A stretch of 62,254 bases of DNA from assembly GCF_003284935.1 (NCBI RefSeq), contig NZ_QMEV01000027.1:1-62254 (forward strand). Direction: 5' to 3'. The notes beneath the pieces are model-generated. The model saw only the letters and a list, made by a program, of their open reading frames with translations, did no database searches and was not told the origin of the DNA. Position numbers and translations under genes: made by a program. The DNA comes from Mycobacterium colombiense (GTDB taxonomy: Bacteria > Actinomycetota > Actinomycetes > Mycobacteriales > Mycobacteriaceae). Shown piece after piece: positions 34,943-45,204 of the stretch (its first letter is position 1; each line of letters starts with the position of its first letter).

Positions 34943-36001
34943 ATGACGACGCATCGAGCAGACTTCGAACTGTCCCGCCCCGGCGCACTCATCGCCGCGC
35001 TGCCCGCCGTTCTGGGCTTCGTTCCCGAAAATTCATTGATATTGGTGTCTTTGGGCGACGGCGAACTCGGGTCGGTGATGCGCGTCGACCTCTCCGAGGA
35101 GGTCATCGACCGGGTGGGGGACCTGGCGGAGGTCGCCGCCGCGGCGGCCCCGGAGGCCGTGATCGCGGTGATCGTCGACGCGGACGGCGCCTACTGCCCA
35201 AGCTGCAACGAGGAATACCGGCAGCTTTCGGTAGCGCTCGCAGAAGCGTTGGCGCAGCACGACATTGAGCTCTACGCCACCCACGTGGTGGACCAGGTGG
35301 CGCTCGGCGGGCGGTGGCATTGCGCCGAGGGCTGCGGGTCCAGCGGCGTCGTCGAGGATCCCGCGGCCTCCCCGCTGGCCGCCGCCGCGGTGCTGGAAGG
35401 CAGGCGGCTCTATGCGCGTCGCGCCGACCTGCAGGCGGTCATCGCGCCCGACGACCCGACACGCAGCGCCGCGCTGGCCGCTGCGGTCGACAAGCAGGCC
35501 GCGCGGCGCCGGGCGGCGCACCGGGCACATCCGGTGCGCTGCACCCGCCGCGACGTGGAGGCGGCGATGGCCGCCGCTTCCCGTGTCGCGGGTGGGGAAT
35601 CACTGACGGACGCGGAGGTGGCGGCGTTGGGCTGTGCGCTGCGCGACGCGCAGGTCCGCGACATGCTGTATGCCCTGGCGGTGGGGGAGGGCGCAGGGGA
35701 GGCCGAGTCGCTGTGGGCGCTGCTCGCGCGCCGGCTGCCCCCGCCGTGGCGGGTCGAGGCGCTGGTCCTGATCGCGTTCAGCGCCTACGCCCGCGGCGAC
35801 GGCCCGCTCGCTGGGGTGTCGCTGCAGGAGGCGCTGCGTTGTGACCCCGACCATCGGATGGCGGGCATGCTGGACACCGCTTTGCAGTCCGGTCTGCGGC
35901 CCGACGACATCCGGGACCTGGCGCTGACCGGCTACCGGCTGGCCAAACAGTTCGGGGTGCGGCTACCGCCGCGCCGGCCGTTCGGCCGCAGGGCGGGGTA
36001 G
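34943..36001 (+). CDS. DUF4192 protein
   Basis: A 352-residue cytosolic protein typical of actinobacteria, function unknown. The N-terminal half carries the DUF4192 signature (LSRPGALIAALPAVLGFVPE followed by NSLILVSL) and a Cys-containing pair, CPSCNEEY and CAEGCGSSG, that could bind metal. The C-terminal half is helical and TPR-like. The ATG was chosen because it begins the conserved MTTHRADFELSRPG. It diverges from sthA and corresponds to Rv2712c. Confidence 0.8.
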   Translation: MTTHRADFELSRPGALIAALPAVLGFVPENSLILVSLGDGELGSVMRVDLSEEVIDRVGDLAEVAAAAAPEAVIAVIVDADGAYCPSCNEEYRQLSVALAEALAQHDIELYATHVVDQVALGGRWHCAEGCGSSGVVEDPAASPLAAAAVLEGRRLYARRADLQAVIAPDDPTRSAALAAAVDKQAARRRAAHRAHPVRCTRRDVEAAMAAASRVAGGESLTDAEVAALGCALRDAQVRDMLYALAVGEGAGEAESLWALLARRLPPPWRVEALVLIAFSAYARGDGPLAGVSLQEALRCDPDHRMAGMLDTALQSGLRPDDIRDLALTGYRLAKQFGVRLPPRRPFGRRAG

Positions 36002-36044
36002 GGGTAATCGTGAGCGCGGCGGCGCCGGGCGGGCCGCGCCCGGC

Positions 36045-36734
36045 TCAGACCTTTTCGACCTTGACGGCGTGCGCCATCTCGTGCGGCAGGGTGACGTTCT
36101 CGTGGCCCGGAATGACAATGGTCACCCCGGCGGAACTGGTCTCGACGGTGACGCGCGCGTTGGGGACGACGCCGGCGTCCTTCAGGCGGGAGATCAGGTC
36201 GATGTCGCCCTGGACGTGTTCGGTCAACTGCCGCACCACGACCGCCACCGGCGCACCGGCGGGCAACTCGGTCAGCCGGACCAGGGGGCCGTCCTCGGAC
36301 CAGGACTCGGGGCCCACGCCCAGGTCCAGAAGCCCGGGGATCGGGTTGCCGAAGGGCGAGGTGGTCGGGTTGTTGAGCACCTTCACCAGCCGCCGCTCGA
36401 CGTCCTCGCTCATCACGTGCTCCCAGCGGCATGCCTCGGCGTGCACCTCTTCCCAGGGCAGCCCGATGACATCGACCAGCAATCGCTCGGCGAGGCGGTG
36501 CTTGCGCATGACGGAAATGGCCAGCGCACGGCCCTTGTCGGTGAGCTCGAGGTGGCGGTCGCCGGCCACGTGAAGTAAACCGTCCCGCTCCATGCGCGAC
36601 ACGGTTTGGCTGACAGTCGGCCCGCTCTGATCCAGGCGTTCGGCGATTCGGGCACGCAGCGGCGTCACGCCCTCTTCTTCGAGGTCGTAGATGGTCCGCA
36701 GGTACATCTCGGTGGTGTCAACCAGGTCGTTCAT
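36045..36734 (-). CDS. ideR: Iron-dependent repressor IdeR
   Basis: A 229-residue DtxR-family repressor of siderophore and iron-storage genes, active with Fe2+. The winged helix covers residues 1-73; the dimer/metal domain follows. Metal ligands are visible: Met10 (TEMYLR), His79/Glu83 (RKHRLAERLL) and HAEACRWEHVMS with Cys102, Glu105 and His106. An SH3-like domain occupies about 150-229. GGAGGG is 8 bases before the ATG. The gene neighbours sigB, as in all mycobacteria. It corresponds to Rv2711. Confidence 0.97.
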   Translation of the reverse strand: MNDLVDTTEMYLRTIYDLEEEGVTPLRARIAERLDQSGPTVSQTVSRMERDGLLHVAGDRHLELTDKGRALAISVMRKHRLAERLLVDVIGLPWEEVHAEACRWEHVMSEDVERRLVKVLNNPTTSPFGNPIPGLLDLGVGPESWSEDGPLVRLTELPAGAPVAVVVRQLTEHVQGDIDLISRLKDAGVVPNARVTVETSSAGVTIVIPGHENVTLPHEMAHAVKVEKV

Positions 36735-36806
36735 TCAGCACCCTCCGTCGACGCTGAGTCTACTTGGCCAGCTGCGCGAATGGTTGTAACGCCTCCCCGG
36801 CACGCA

Positions 36807-36836
36807 GTATGCCCGCCGCTGACGCGGCGGGCATAC
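36807..36836 (-). terminator. Terminator hairpin of sigB
   Basis: A perfect 13-bp stem (GTATGCCCGCCGC paired with GCGGCGGGCATAC) around the loop TGAC, 28 bases downstream of the sigB stop and upstream of ideR. There is no U-tract, but the stem is the strongest in the window. Confidence 0.75.
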
Positions 36837-36863
36837 CGTCTGCTACCTAGTTTGAGTGAGGTG

Positions 36864-37823
36864 TTAGCTCGCGTATGACCGTAGCCTGTCGGCGCGCTCC
36901 CCGTTGCGGAGTTTGGACATTACGTCCCGCTCGATCTGGCGGACCCGCTCACGGGACAGCCCGAACAGCTTGCCGATCTGGTCCAGGGTGCGCGGCTGGC
37001 CGTCGTCCAGGCCGAACCGCAACCGGATCACCTGGTGCTCACGCTCGTCCAGGGTGGCCAGCACGCTGCGGATGTCGGTGTGCAGCAGCTCGGCGATCAC
37101 CGCGTTCTCGGCCGACATAGCTTCGGCGTCCTCGATGAAGTCGCCCAGCGGGGCTTCTTCCTCGGAGCCGACCGGCATGTCCAGGCTTACCGGGTCGCGA
37201 CTGTGCTCGAGCAGGTCGTTGATCTTTTCCACCGGGATTCCGGACTCGGCGGCCAGTTCCTCGTCGGTGGCCTCGCGTCCCAGGTTCTGGTGCATCTCAC
37301 GCTTGATCCGCGCCAGCTTGTTGACCTGCTCCACCAGGTGGACCGGCAGCCGGATGGTGCGGCTCTGGTCGGCCATGCCGCGGGTGATGGCCTGACGGAT
37401 CCACCAGGTCGCGTAGGTCGAGAACTTGAATCCCTTTGTGTAATCGAACTTTTCCATCGCTCGGATCAACCCGAGGTTGCCCTCCTGGATCAGGTCCAGC
37501 AGCGGCATGCCGCGACCGGTGTACCGCTTGGCCAGCGACACCACCAGACGCAGGTTGGCTTCCAGCAGGTGACGACGCGCCGCCTGGCCGTCGCGCACCA
37601 CGGCCTCTAGATCGCGTTTACGGTTCTCCCCGAGGCGCTTACGCGTTGCGAGCAGGTGCTCGGCATAGAGCCCGGCCTCGATGCGCTTGGCGAGTTCGAC
37701 CTCGCCGGCCGCATTGAGCAGTGCCGTCTTACCGATTCCATTGAGATATACGCGCACTAGATCCGCTGCGGGGCTTTGAGCATCCAGATCGCCGTCAAAT
37801 CTGCTCGTGCTGGCGTTCGCCAT
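36864..37823 (-). CDS. sigB: RNA polymerase sigma factor SigB
   Basis: A 319-residue group 2 sigma-70 factor for stress and stationary phase. Region 1.2 is [16 protein letters not shown]; region 2 has [20 protein letters not shown] and [15 protein letters not shown], the -10-recognition helix; region 3 follows; region 4.2 has [20 protein letters not shown] near the end. It lacks the long N-terminal region 1.1 of SigA. Its promoter is of the SigE/SigH type, placing SigB below the envelope and oxidative stress sigmas. It corresponds to Rv2710. Confidence 0.96.
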   Translation of the reverse strand: MANASTSRFDGDLDAQSPAADLVRVYLNGIGKTALLNAAGEVELAKRIEAGLYAEHLLATRKRLGENRKRDLEAVVRDGQAARRHLLEANLRLVVSLAKRYTGRGMPLLDLIQEGNLGLIRAMEKFDYTKGFKFSTYATWWIRQAITRGMADQSRTIRLPVHLVEQVNKLARIKREMHQNLGREATDEELAAESGIPVEKINDLLEHSRDPVSLDMPVGSEEEAPLGDFIEDAEAMSAENAVIAELLHTDIRSVLATLDEREHQVIRLRFGLDDGQPRTLDQIGKLFGLSRERVRQIERDVMSKLRNGERADRLRSYAS

Positions 37824-37860
37824 AGCGACCTCCCGTTCGGCTTTGTTCTGTCATCGAGTT

Positions 37861-37888
37861 CAACGACAGATCAGCTCTGAGAGTTCCC
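37861..37888 (-). promoter_or_regulatory. SigE/SigH-type promoter of sigB
   Basis: On the minus strand GGGAACT (37888-37882), 16 bases, CGTTG (37865-37861): the exact architecture of the SigE/SigH consensus, about 38 bases before the sigB ATG. The same promoter type precedes clgR. Confidence 0.82.
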
Positions 37889-37990
37889 AGCGACTCCCTA
37901 TCTCACACGTCTTGACGTGCAGAAATGTGCCGCCGACCTGAGAATGTCCTGAGAAGTCCGCGGCGGGGGCACCCTGCGGAGAAACGACGG

Positions 37991-38419
37991 CTAGTCGGGA
38001 TCCATTCCGCCCCGCGCGCCGGGAGGCCAGCCCGGTTGCGGTTCTCGCGGAGCCTCGAGCGCGCGACGTTCGGCGCGGGGGAACAGGGGAATGCGCTGGC
38101 GGGCGTCGTCGAACCGGCGCGGCTCCTCGGCACTGCGCGGCGGGCGATCGTTGGCGATCAGGACGGCCATCCAGGGCAACGGGATGGAGGCCGCCACGAT
38201 CGCCAGGGAGATCAGCCCGTTGTGCCACGCGCCGTAGGCGACGGCGGCCAGGATGAGCGCCGGAATCCGGAATGCCATCAACGTCAAGTATTTACGGACC
38301 CGCGCGCGGTGCTGCTCCTCATACGAGGTCGCGGCGGCGGTGATGAGCACCGGACGGCTTTTGTTGCCGTCGAAGTCATCGAACCGGCCGTCGAACCCCG
38401 GATCGGAGCCGTGCTTCAT
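37991..38419 (-). CDS. DUF3099 membrane protein
   Basis: A 142-residue small membrane protein. Two adjacent helices (about residues 50-68 and 73-92: TLMAFRIPALILAAVAYGAW and GLISLAIVAASIPLPWMAVL) follow a conserved N-terminal stretch PVLITAAATSYEEQHRARVR that defines DUF3099. The C-terminus is basic and disordered. The function is unknown. AGTGGAGAA precedes the ATG. It stays between sigB and the DUF3039 gene as in M. tuberculosis (Rv2709). Confidence 0.78.
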   Translation of the reverse strand: MKHGSDPGFDGRFDDFDGNKSRPVLITAAATSYEEQHRARVRKYLTLMAFRIPALILAAVAYGAWHNGLISLAIVAASIPLPWMAVLIANDRPPRSAEEPRRFDDARQRIPLFPRAERRALEAPREPQPGWPPGARGGMDPD

Positions 38420-38495
38420 TTCTCCACTGTCCCACAACTGGCCGATTCCGGCTCGGGCGGTTTCTGGGCCCGCCGGGCAGTGCACAATGACAGGT

Positions 38496-38735
38496 ATGCA
38501 GACCCAAACGATCGAACGCACCGAGACCGACGAACGCGTCGACGACGGGACCGGCAGCGACACCCCGAAGTACTTCCATTACGTCAAGAAGGACAAGATC
38601 GCCGAGAGCGCGGTGATGGGCAATCACGTCGTGGCGTTGTGCGGCGAGGTATTTCCCGTCACCAAGGCGGCCAAGCCGGGCTCACCGGTCTGCCCCGACT
38701 GCAAGCAGATCTACGACCGGATGAAGAAGGGCTGA
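38496..38735 (+). CDS. DUF3039 protein
   Basis: A 79-residue cytosolic protein. HYVKKDKIAESAVMGNHVVA followed by LCGEVF and, later, CPDCKQIYDRMKKG shows one Cys and one CPDC pair that could make a small zinc-binding site. DUF3039 is conserved in actinobacteria near sigB and has no known function. Its stop is one base from the stop of the convergent BrkB gene. It corresponds to Rv2708c. Confidence 0.82.
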   Translation: MQTQTIERTETDERVDDGTGSDTPKYFHYVKKDKIAESAVMGNHVVALCGEVFPVTKAAKPGSPVCPDCKQIYDRMKKG

Positions 38736-38736
38736 C

Positions 38737-39741
38737 CTAGCCCGGCGGCTCCGCCGGCGCGACCTCGCGTTGCGCGGTGATGGGATTCGTGGTCACGGGA
38801 TTCGACAGCGTGTCCGCCGCCTTCGCCAGCGCGGGCGAGCGCGACAGCAGCCACCGGCGCAGCCGGTGCGCATGCGTCCTGCCCGCGGGGAATTCCTCCT
38901 GGATGGCGGCATTGAGCTCGGCGCCGATCATGATCGCGAAGCCCCCGAAGAACGAGAACAGCAGGAATGCGATCGGCGTGGAGAGCGCGCCGTAGGTGTA
39001 GCCCGTACTGGTGATCCATTGCAGGTAGATCCGCAGGCCCAGGGTGGCGACCACGAACACCGCGGTGGCCAGCGCGGCGCCGACGATCAGGCGATGCGTC
39101 GGCAGCGGCTCCGGCAACGACACCCGGTACAGGATCACCACCCCGACCATCAGGACGAGGATCAGGGCCGGGTAGTAGCCGTAGCGCAGCACGTTGGCCA
39201 GGCTGACCGGAATGTGCTCGCCCACCTTGCGCGGCCCCAAGACCACCAACGGCGCAGTCGCCACCACGAACACCAGCCCCGCCACGTACAGGAACAACGC
39301 GAACAGGCGCTGCCGCACCGGGTGGCGCAGCGGCGTCTGGTCGTGCGCCTCGACCACGGAGTCGACGAACGACGAGATGGCCGACGACCCCGCCCACAAC
39401 GAGATGATGAAACCCAGCGACACCACTTCGCCGCGAGCGTGGTTGGCGATGTCGCGCACGGTCGGCTCGATGATCTCGTTGACCACGCTGCGGGAGAACA
39501 CGCTGTGCGCGGTCGAGATCAGCTGGCGCAGGATGCTGGGCAGCATGTCCGGGCCGAACAGCGGAGCCACGTAGGCCAGGGTGCCCAGCAGCCCGAGCAG
39601 CAGCGGCGGCAGTGACAGCGCCGACCAAAAACCAGCCTGAGCCGACTCCGAGAAAATCGAGTCGTCCCAACTCTTGGACAGAGTCCTGCGGGTGATTCGC
39701 CAAATGTGGTGGCGCGACGGTTTTGCGACCTGCTCGCTCAT
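38737..39741 (-). CDS. YihY/BrkB-family membrane protein
   Basis: A 334-residue inner-membrane protein with about six helices. Family features include SAQAGFWSALSLPPLLLGLL near residue 35, the SVVEAHDQTP loop, and YTYGALSTPIAFLLFSFFGG followed by IGAELNAAI at the end. The family was once called ribonuclease BN but is now viewed as a membrane protein of unknown transport role. It corresponds to Rv2707. Confidence 0.85.
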   Translation of the reverse strand: MSEQVAKPSRHHIWRITRRTLSKSWDDSIFSESAQAGFWSALSLPPLLLGLLGTLAYVAPLFGPDMLPSILRQLISTAHSVFSRSVVNEIIEPTVRDIANHARGEVVSLGFIISLWAGSSAISSFVDSVVEAHDQTPLRHPVRQRLFALFLYVAGLVFVVATAPLVVLGPRKVGEHIPVSLANVLRYGYYPALILVLMVGVVILYRVSLPEPLPTHRLIVGAALATAVFVVATLGLRIYLQWITSTGYTYGALSTPIAFLLFSFFGGFAIMIGAELNAAIQEEFPAGRTHAHRLRRWLLSRSPALAKAADTLSNPVTTNPITAQREVAPAEPPG

Positions 39742-39808
39742 ACCCGTCCAGCATTACCGAAGATCACGCCCACCGCCCACATTGGCGATGGGCGAGTTCG
39801 TCCGCGGG

Positions 39809-39994
39809 CTAGCTTTCGCTGAACTCCAACACGGCGTCCAGCTCGGTCAGCTTCGCCTCGTGCTCGTTGGCATGGTGCTGGCAGAAGAGAAGCTCCAGTC
39901 CGGAAGGCAGCTTGGCGCGCACGCGGGCCGCGGCACCGCAGCGGTCGCAGCGGTCGGCCCGGGTCAGTTCGGGACTCGTCAGAGTTGCATTCAT
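39809..39994 (-). CDS. Small zinc-ribbon-like protein (DUF7455-type)
   Basis: A 61-residue protein with CDRCGAAARV and, 20 residues later, CQHHANEHE, a Cys3-His2 set that probably binds zinc. The rest is acidic (LDAVLEFSES). GGAGAAG lies close to ATG 39994, which I prefer over an in-frame ATG at 40015. Such proteins occur beside sigA in many actinobacteria and are of unknown function. The position matches Rv2706c. Confidence 0.72.
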   Translation of the reverse strand: MNATLTSPELTRADRCDRCGAAARVRAKLPSGLELLFCQHHANEHEAKLTELDAVLEFSES

Positions 39995-40112
39995 GGCTTC
40001 TCCGTTCTCGTACATTCACTTTCTCAGACGTATGGCGTTTTCGCCTTGTTCCCCGATCGTTATCGGGTGTGTCGTTTCTCACGGCCTGGTCAGGTTTGGT
40101 TTAGGCGGTCTC

Positions 40113-40118
40113 TAGGGT
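40113..40118 (+). promoter_or_regulatory. -10 box for leaderless DUF952 gene
   Basis: TAGGGT, 8 bases before GTG 40127. Confidence 0.4.
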
Positions 40119-40126
40119 GCCGGATT

Positions 40127-40483
40127 GTGACCTTCGTCCCCGACGTCCTGGTGCACCTGTGTGGAACCGAGCAGTGGGCGCGGGCCCGCCGGCTGGGCGG
40201 GATCCTGCCCGAGGACGCCGGCGGCGACTTCATCCATCTGTCGACGCCAGACCAAGTGCACCTGCCGGCCAACCGGCTCTACCGCGGTCGCGACGACCTC
40301 GTCCTGTTGCACATCGACCCGACCCGGCTCGCCGCTCCGGTGCGGTGGGAGCTGGGTGTACCAACCGATCCCGAGTCGATGTTGTTCCCGCACCTGTACG
40401 GCCCGCTGCCCCTGGCCGCCGTGGTCCGGGTCACCGCCTATCCGCCGGGCGACGACGGAACCTTCGGTCCGGCGTCGACGTAG
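40127..40483 (+). CDS. DUF952 protein
   Basis: A 118-residue protein. DUF952 is recognised from VHLCGTEQWARARRLGGILP, DFIHLSTPDQVHLPANRLYRG and DLVLLHIDPTRL, then WELG and FPHLYGPLPL. The family resembles glutathione-transferase-like or ADP-ribose-related small folds with no proven activity. Its last 46 bases overlap the end of the convergent RidA gene. It corresponds to Rv2705c. Confidence 0.8.
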   Translation: MTFVPDVLVHLCGTEQWARARRLGGILPEDAGGDFIHLSTPDQVHLPANRLYRGRDDLVLLHIDPTRLAAPVRWELGVPTDPESMLFPHLYGPLPLAAVVRVTAYPPGDDGTFGPAST

Positions 40484-40845
40484 GCGTCGGCTTCGATCTC
40501 CACCAGCAACTCGGGGGCGATCAGCGCCGATACCTCGACCATGGTTGCCGCCGGCCGGATCGCACCGAAGACCTGCTCGTGCACCGCTCCCACCTCGCGC
40601 CAGCGCGAGATGTCGGTGACGTAGATGCGGGTGCGCACCACGTCGTTGAGCGCGGCACCCGCTTGATCCAACGCAATCTCGATGCGGCGCAAAGCATCTC
40701 GGGTTTGGGCGGCGATGTCACCGGCGGGCCCGGCGCCGGTCGTTCCGGCCACCCACACGTGCGGACCGACCCGCACCGCGCGCGAGTAGCCGACCGCCGA
40801 TTCGAAGGCGGATCCGGACGAGACGCGGGCGCGATTGGTGGCCAT
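40438..40845 (-). CDS. Rid-family (YjgF/YER057c/UK114) protein
   Basis: A 135-residue trimeric Rid-fold protein. FESAVGYSRAVRVGPHVWVA, then GTT and DALRRIEIALDQAGAALNDV, are diagnostic. Active RidA imine deaminases carry an Arg in the PARS motif; here the equivalent is PAATMVEV, so the carboxylate-binding Arg is missing. This fits one of the Rid subfamilies without proven deaminase activity. The 3' end overlaps the DUF952 gene. It corresponds to Rv2704. Confidence 0.85.
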   Translation of the reverse strand: MATNRARVSSGSAFESAVGYSRAVRVGPHVWVAGTTGAGPAGDIAAQTRDALRRIEIALDQAGAALNDVVRTRIYVTDISRWREVGAVHEQVFGAIRPAATMVEVSALIAPELLVEIEADAYVDAGPKVPSSPGG

Positions 40846-40939
40846 GCGCCTTACGGTACGACGGCCCAGGCCGCCGCCGCAGCCGAATTTCGCGGCGGCA
40901 GCGCTCGTTTGGCCTCCGGATTACACCGGCATCGAGATG

Positions 40940-40954
40940 GGTTGCGCGGCAACC
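40940..40954 (-). terminator. Hairpin after sigA
   Basis: GGTTGC-GCG-GCAACC (6-bp stem) 15 bases past the sigA stop; a second stem, GCCGCCGC (40873-40880) with GCGGCGGC (40892-40899), follows further on. No U-tract. Confidence 0.4.
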
Positions 40955-40969
40955 GGTTCGGGTGACCGA

Positions 40970-42514
<1,545 letters not shown>

Positions 42515-42647
42515 TTACACCCCTTCGTTTGGGCTCACTCTCGGTGGGTAGTGGGCATGGTTAACCGAAAGTGTCTGCTATGTCGATGTCGGCGTTGGTA
42601 TCAGCATGAGTAGCCGCACGCTGTCGGTTGGGCATTCGCCGAGCACC

Positions 42648-42653
42648 ATTGTA
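42648..42653 (-). promoter_or_regulatory. -10 box for sigA
   Basis: TACAAT on the minus strand, a near-perfect SigA box, giving a leader of about 127 bases. No good -35 is seen at 17 bases. Confidence 0.45.
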
Positions 42654-42690
42654 ACGACAGTGCGGGGTACTACGGCTCTGCCGGGCGAAA

Positions 42691-43500
42691 TCAGTGGGTC
42701 ACGTCAGAGGTGGCGGCCATCGCCGCGCCGACGATCCCGGCGGTGTTGAGCAGGGCCGCGGCCACCACCGGGGTGCGGTTGGTCAGCAGCGGCACCCATT
42801 TGTCGGCCTTGCGGCTGATGCCGCCGCCCGCGATGAACAGATCCGGCCACACCGCGTTCTCGATGCTCACCAGCACCTTGGTCACCTGCTTGCTCCACTT
42901 TTCGTAGGACCAGCCGTTGCGCTCCTTCACCGAGGACGCCGCCCGCTGCTCGGCCTCCTTGCCGCCGACCTCGAGATGGCCGAACTCGGTGTTGGGAATC
43001 AGCGTCCCGTTGTGAATCACCGCCGAACCGATCCCGGTGCCGAAGGTCAGCAGCACCACCAGTCCCGACTTCCCTTTGCCCGCGCCGTAGTGCTCCTCGG
43101 CCAGGCCCGCCGCGTCGGCGTCATTGAGCACCACGACGTCCTGATCGTCCAGTTCGGCGCTGATGATGTCGCGCGCGTTGGTGCCGATCCACGACTTGTC
43201 CACGTTGGCCGCCGTCTGCACGACGCCGTGGGTGACGACCCCGGGATAGGTCACTCCCAGCGGGCCGGTCCACCCGAAAGCGTCGACCACCTCGGCGATG
43301 GTCTTGGCGACGGCCGAGGGCGTCGCGGGCTGCGGCGTCAGCAGCTTCACCCGCTCGCCGATCAGCTGCCCAGTGTCCATGTCGACGATGCCGCCCTTGA
43401 TGCCGCTGCCGCCGACGTCGATGCCGAACCCGCGGCGCGCTGGCCGGCCGTCGCCGGCGGCGACACCGGGCGTCTCCGTGGTCGAGTCGGTGCTGGTCAT
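42691..43500 (-). CDS. ppgK: Polyphosphate glucokinase
   Basis: A 269-residue ROK-family kinase phosphorylating glucose with polyphosphate or ATP. The phosphate-1 motif is GIDVGGSGIKGGIVD (residues 26-40), the sugar site NDADAAGLAEEHYG with catalytic Asp, LTFGTGIGSAVIHNG and EFGHLEVGGKEAEQRA. GAGGAG is 7 bases before the ATG. It lies upstream of sigA on the same strand, 176 bases away. It corresponds to Rv2702. Confidence 0.94.
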   Translation of the reverse strand: MTSTDSTTETPGVAAGDGRPARRGFGIDVGGSGIKGGIVDMDTGQLIGERVKLLTPQPATPSAVAKTIAEVVDAFGWTGPLGVTYPGVVTHGVVQTAANVDKSWIGTNARDIISAELDDQDVVVLNDADAAGLAEEHYGAGKGKSGLVVLLTFGTGIGSAVIHNGTLIPNTEFGHLEVGGKEAEQRAASSVKERNGWSYEKWSKQVTKVLVSIENAVWPDLFIAGGGISRKADKWVPLLTNRTPVVAAALLNTAGIVGAAMAATSDVTH

Positions 43501-43601
43501 CGAATCTCCTCGGCGTGACGGGGCTGTCCGCTCACCTTAGCGCCGCGGCGGTGCCGTCCGTGGCGTCTGCGCGAGCCCGGCGACTGTGATCCGATAGACC
43601 G

Positions 43602-44480
43602 GTGACCCCTTCCGATGACGAGCTCGTAGGGCTGCGCTCGGTCGCCGAAACCTTGGCCGCGGAGGCCGCCGCATTCGTGAGGCGACGGCGGGCAGAGGTT
43701 TTCGGCCCCGAGGCGGGCGGCTTGCACACCCCCGACAGTGGCGCGGTGCGATCGAAGAGCACCCCGACCGACCCGGTGACCGTGGTCGACACCGAAACCG
43801 AACGGCTGCTGCGCGACCGGCTGGCCGAATTACGGCCTGGGGACCCGATTCTCGGCGAGGAAGGCGGCGGGCCCGACGACCCGGCGGGCACGCCCGCCGG
43901 GACGGTCACCTGGGTGCTCGATCCCATCGACGGCACAGTGAATTTCGTCTACGGCATCCCCGCCTACGCCGTGTCGGTCGGCGCCCAGATCAACGGCGAG
44001 TCGGTGGCCGGGGCGGTCGCCGACGTCGTCGGGAACCGCGTCTATTCGGCGGCGCTGGGCCTGGGGGCGCATGTCACCGACGACGAGGGGACGCAGCTGT
44101 TGCAGAGCGCCGCCGTCGACGATTTGTCGATGGCGTTGCTGGGCACCGGTTTCGGCTATTCGCGGCAGCGCCGCGCGGCGCAAGCGGCGCTGTTGGCGCG
44201 CATGCTGCCGGTGGTGCGCGATGTCCGCCGGATCGGCTCGGCCGCACTGGATCTGTGCATGGTCGCCTCGGGCCGGCTCGACGCCTTCTACGAGCACGGC
44301 CTGCAGGTGTGGGATCGCGCCGCGGGTGCGCTGATCGCGTCCGAGGCGGGGGCCCGGGTGGTCCTGCCCGCGCCCGGGGAGGCCGGGGCAGGCCTGGCGC
44401 TGGCCGCCGCGCCCGGAATCGCCGACGAGCTGCTGGCCGTCCTGGAGCGCTTCCACGGCCTGGATCCGATTCTGGATTGA
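43602..44480 (+). CDS. suhB: Inositol-1-monophosphatase SuhB
   Basis: A 292-residue Mg2+/Li+-sensitive phosphatase making myo-inositol for phosphatidylinositol, LAM and mycothiol. Metal ligands are in the EEGG loop, WVLDPIDGTVNFVYGIP (residues about 104-120) and LQVWDRAAGALIASEAGA near the C-terminus. The GTG start at 43602 has no obvious ribosome site, so it may be leaderless, though no clean -10 was seen. It corresponds to Rv2701c. Confidence 0.92.
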   Translation: MTPSDDELVGLRSVAETLAAEAAAFVRRRRAEVFGPEAGGLHTPDSGAVRSKSTPTDPVTVVDTETERLLRDRLAELRPGDPILGEEGGGPDDPAGTPAGTVTWVLDPIDGTVNFVYGIPAYAVSVGAQINGESVAGAVADVVGNRVYSAALGLGAHVTDDEGTQLLQSAAVDDLSMALLGTGFGYSRQRRAAQAALLARMLPVVRDVRRIGSAALDLCMVASGRLDAFYEHGLQVWDRAAGALIASEAGARVVLPAPGEAGAGLALAAAPGIADELLAVLERFHGLDPILD

Positions 44481-44490
44481 CCGCCCGCGG

Positions 44491-45141
44491 TCAGCAGCTG
44501 CTGGCGTGAATCTTGGCCAGCAGCGTGGGATCTGAGGGTTCGGTGGCGCCGGGACGCAGGGTGGCGAGCACGGCATCGATGTCGTCGTTGTGCGCCAGCG
44601 CGCTGAAGTCGGTGCCCAGCGACAGGTCGACGGAGTCGTCGGCGCGGTTGTCGTTGAACAGTTCGGTGCACGGCGCGACCAGCCACACGGCGGCCGCGGT
44701 GGCCTGTCCGGCGGTGCCGAAACGGATTTGGCCCTGACAGGTGAGCCTGGTGCCCGCATACAGCGGGTCGTTGGCGGCGGTCGGTTGGGCGAAGCCGAGG
44801 TCTTTCATGGCGCCCGCGACGTCGCCGGCCTGGCCGCCGCGGCCGCTGGCGTTGAGGACGCGAACCTTGGTGTCGGCGAGTTTGGCGGGCGTGACGTCCA
44901 TCATGGCGCTGCGAGGCACCTGCTCGCCGAGCTGGGCCGGCGTCGAACCGCCCGTCTGCGGCGGGGGATTGCACACCGCGGCCTCGTGCACCTTGGCGGG
45001 CCGCGTCAGGGCGACCGTCCAGATGACGCCGGTGGCCACTGCGAGAAGAATCACCACGATGATGGCGGGCCGGGGGTTGCGCCGCCGAAAAGGCCGACCA
45101 TGCTTGTCAAACGCTGTACCCTCGGTGATTTGCGTGACCAC
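44491..45141 (-). CDS. cei: Envelope integrity protein Cei (LytR C-terminal domain)
   Basis: A 216-residue single-pass membrane protein. A basic cytosolic N-terminus (RPFRRRNPRP) precedes one helix (residues 25-45), and the outside part is a LytR_C domain (KVRVLNASGRGGQAGDVAGA). Four Cys residues may pair. In M. tuberculosis Cei (Rv2700) is needed for virulence and envelope integrity. It has a leaderless promoter and shares an upstream region, with a CRP-like site, with the DUF4193 gene. Confidence 0.88.
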   Translation of the reverse strand: MVTQITEGTAFDKHGRPFRRRNPRPAIIVVILLAVATGVIWTVALTRPAKVHEAAVCNPPPQTGGSTPAQLGEQVPRSAMMDVTPAKLADTKVRVLNASGRGGQAGDVAGAMKDLGFAQPTAANDPLYAGTRLTCQGQIRFGTAGQATAAAVWLVAPCTELFNDNRADDSVDLSLGTDFSALAHNDDIDAVLATLRPGATEPSDPTLLAKIHASSC

Positions 45142-45147
45142 AGGTGC

Positions 45148-45153
45148 ACTCTA
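45148..45153 (-). promoter_or_regulatory. -10 box for leaderless cei
   Basis: TAGAGT on the minus strand, 6 bases before GTG 45141. Confidence 0.5.
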
Positions 45154-45204
45154 GCGGCACGCTAAACCCACTGTTCAGAGACGAGCGCAAGGGTAAAACC
45201 AGGG

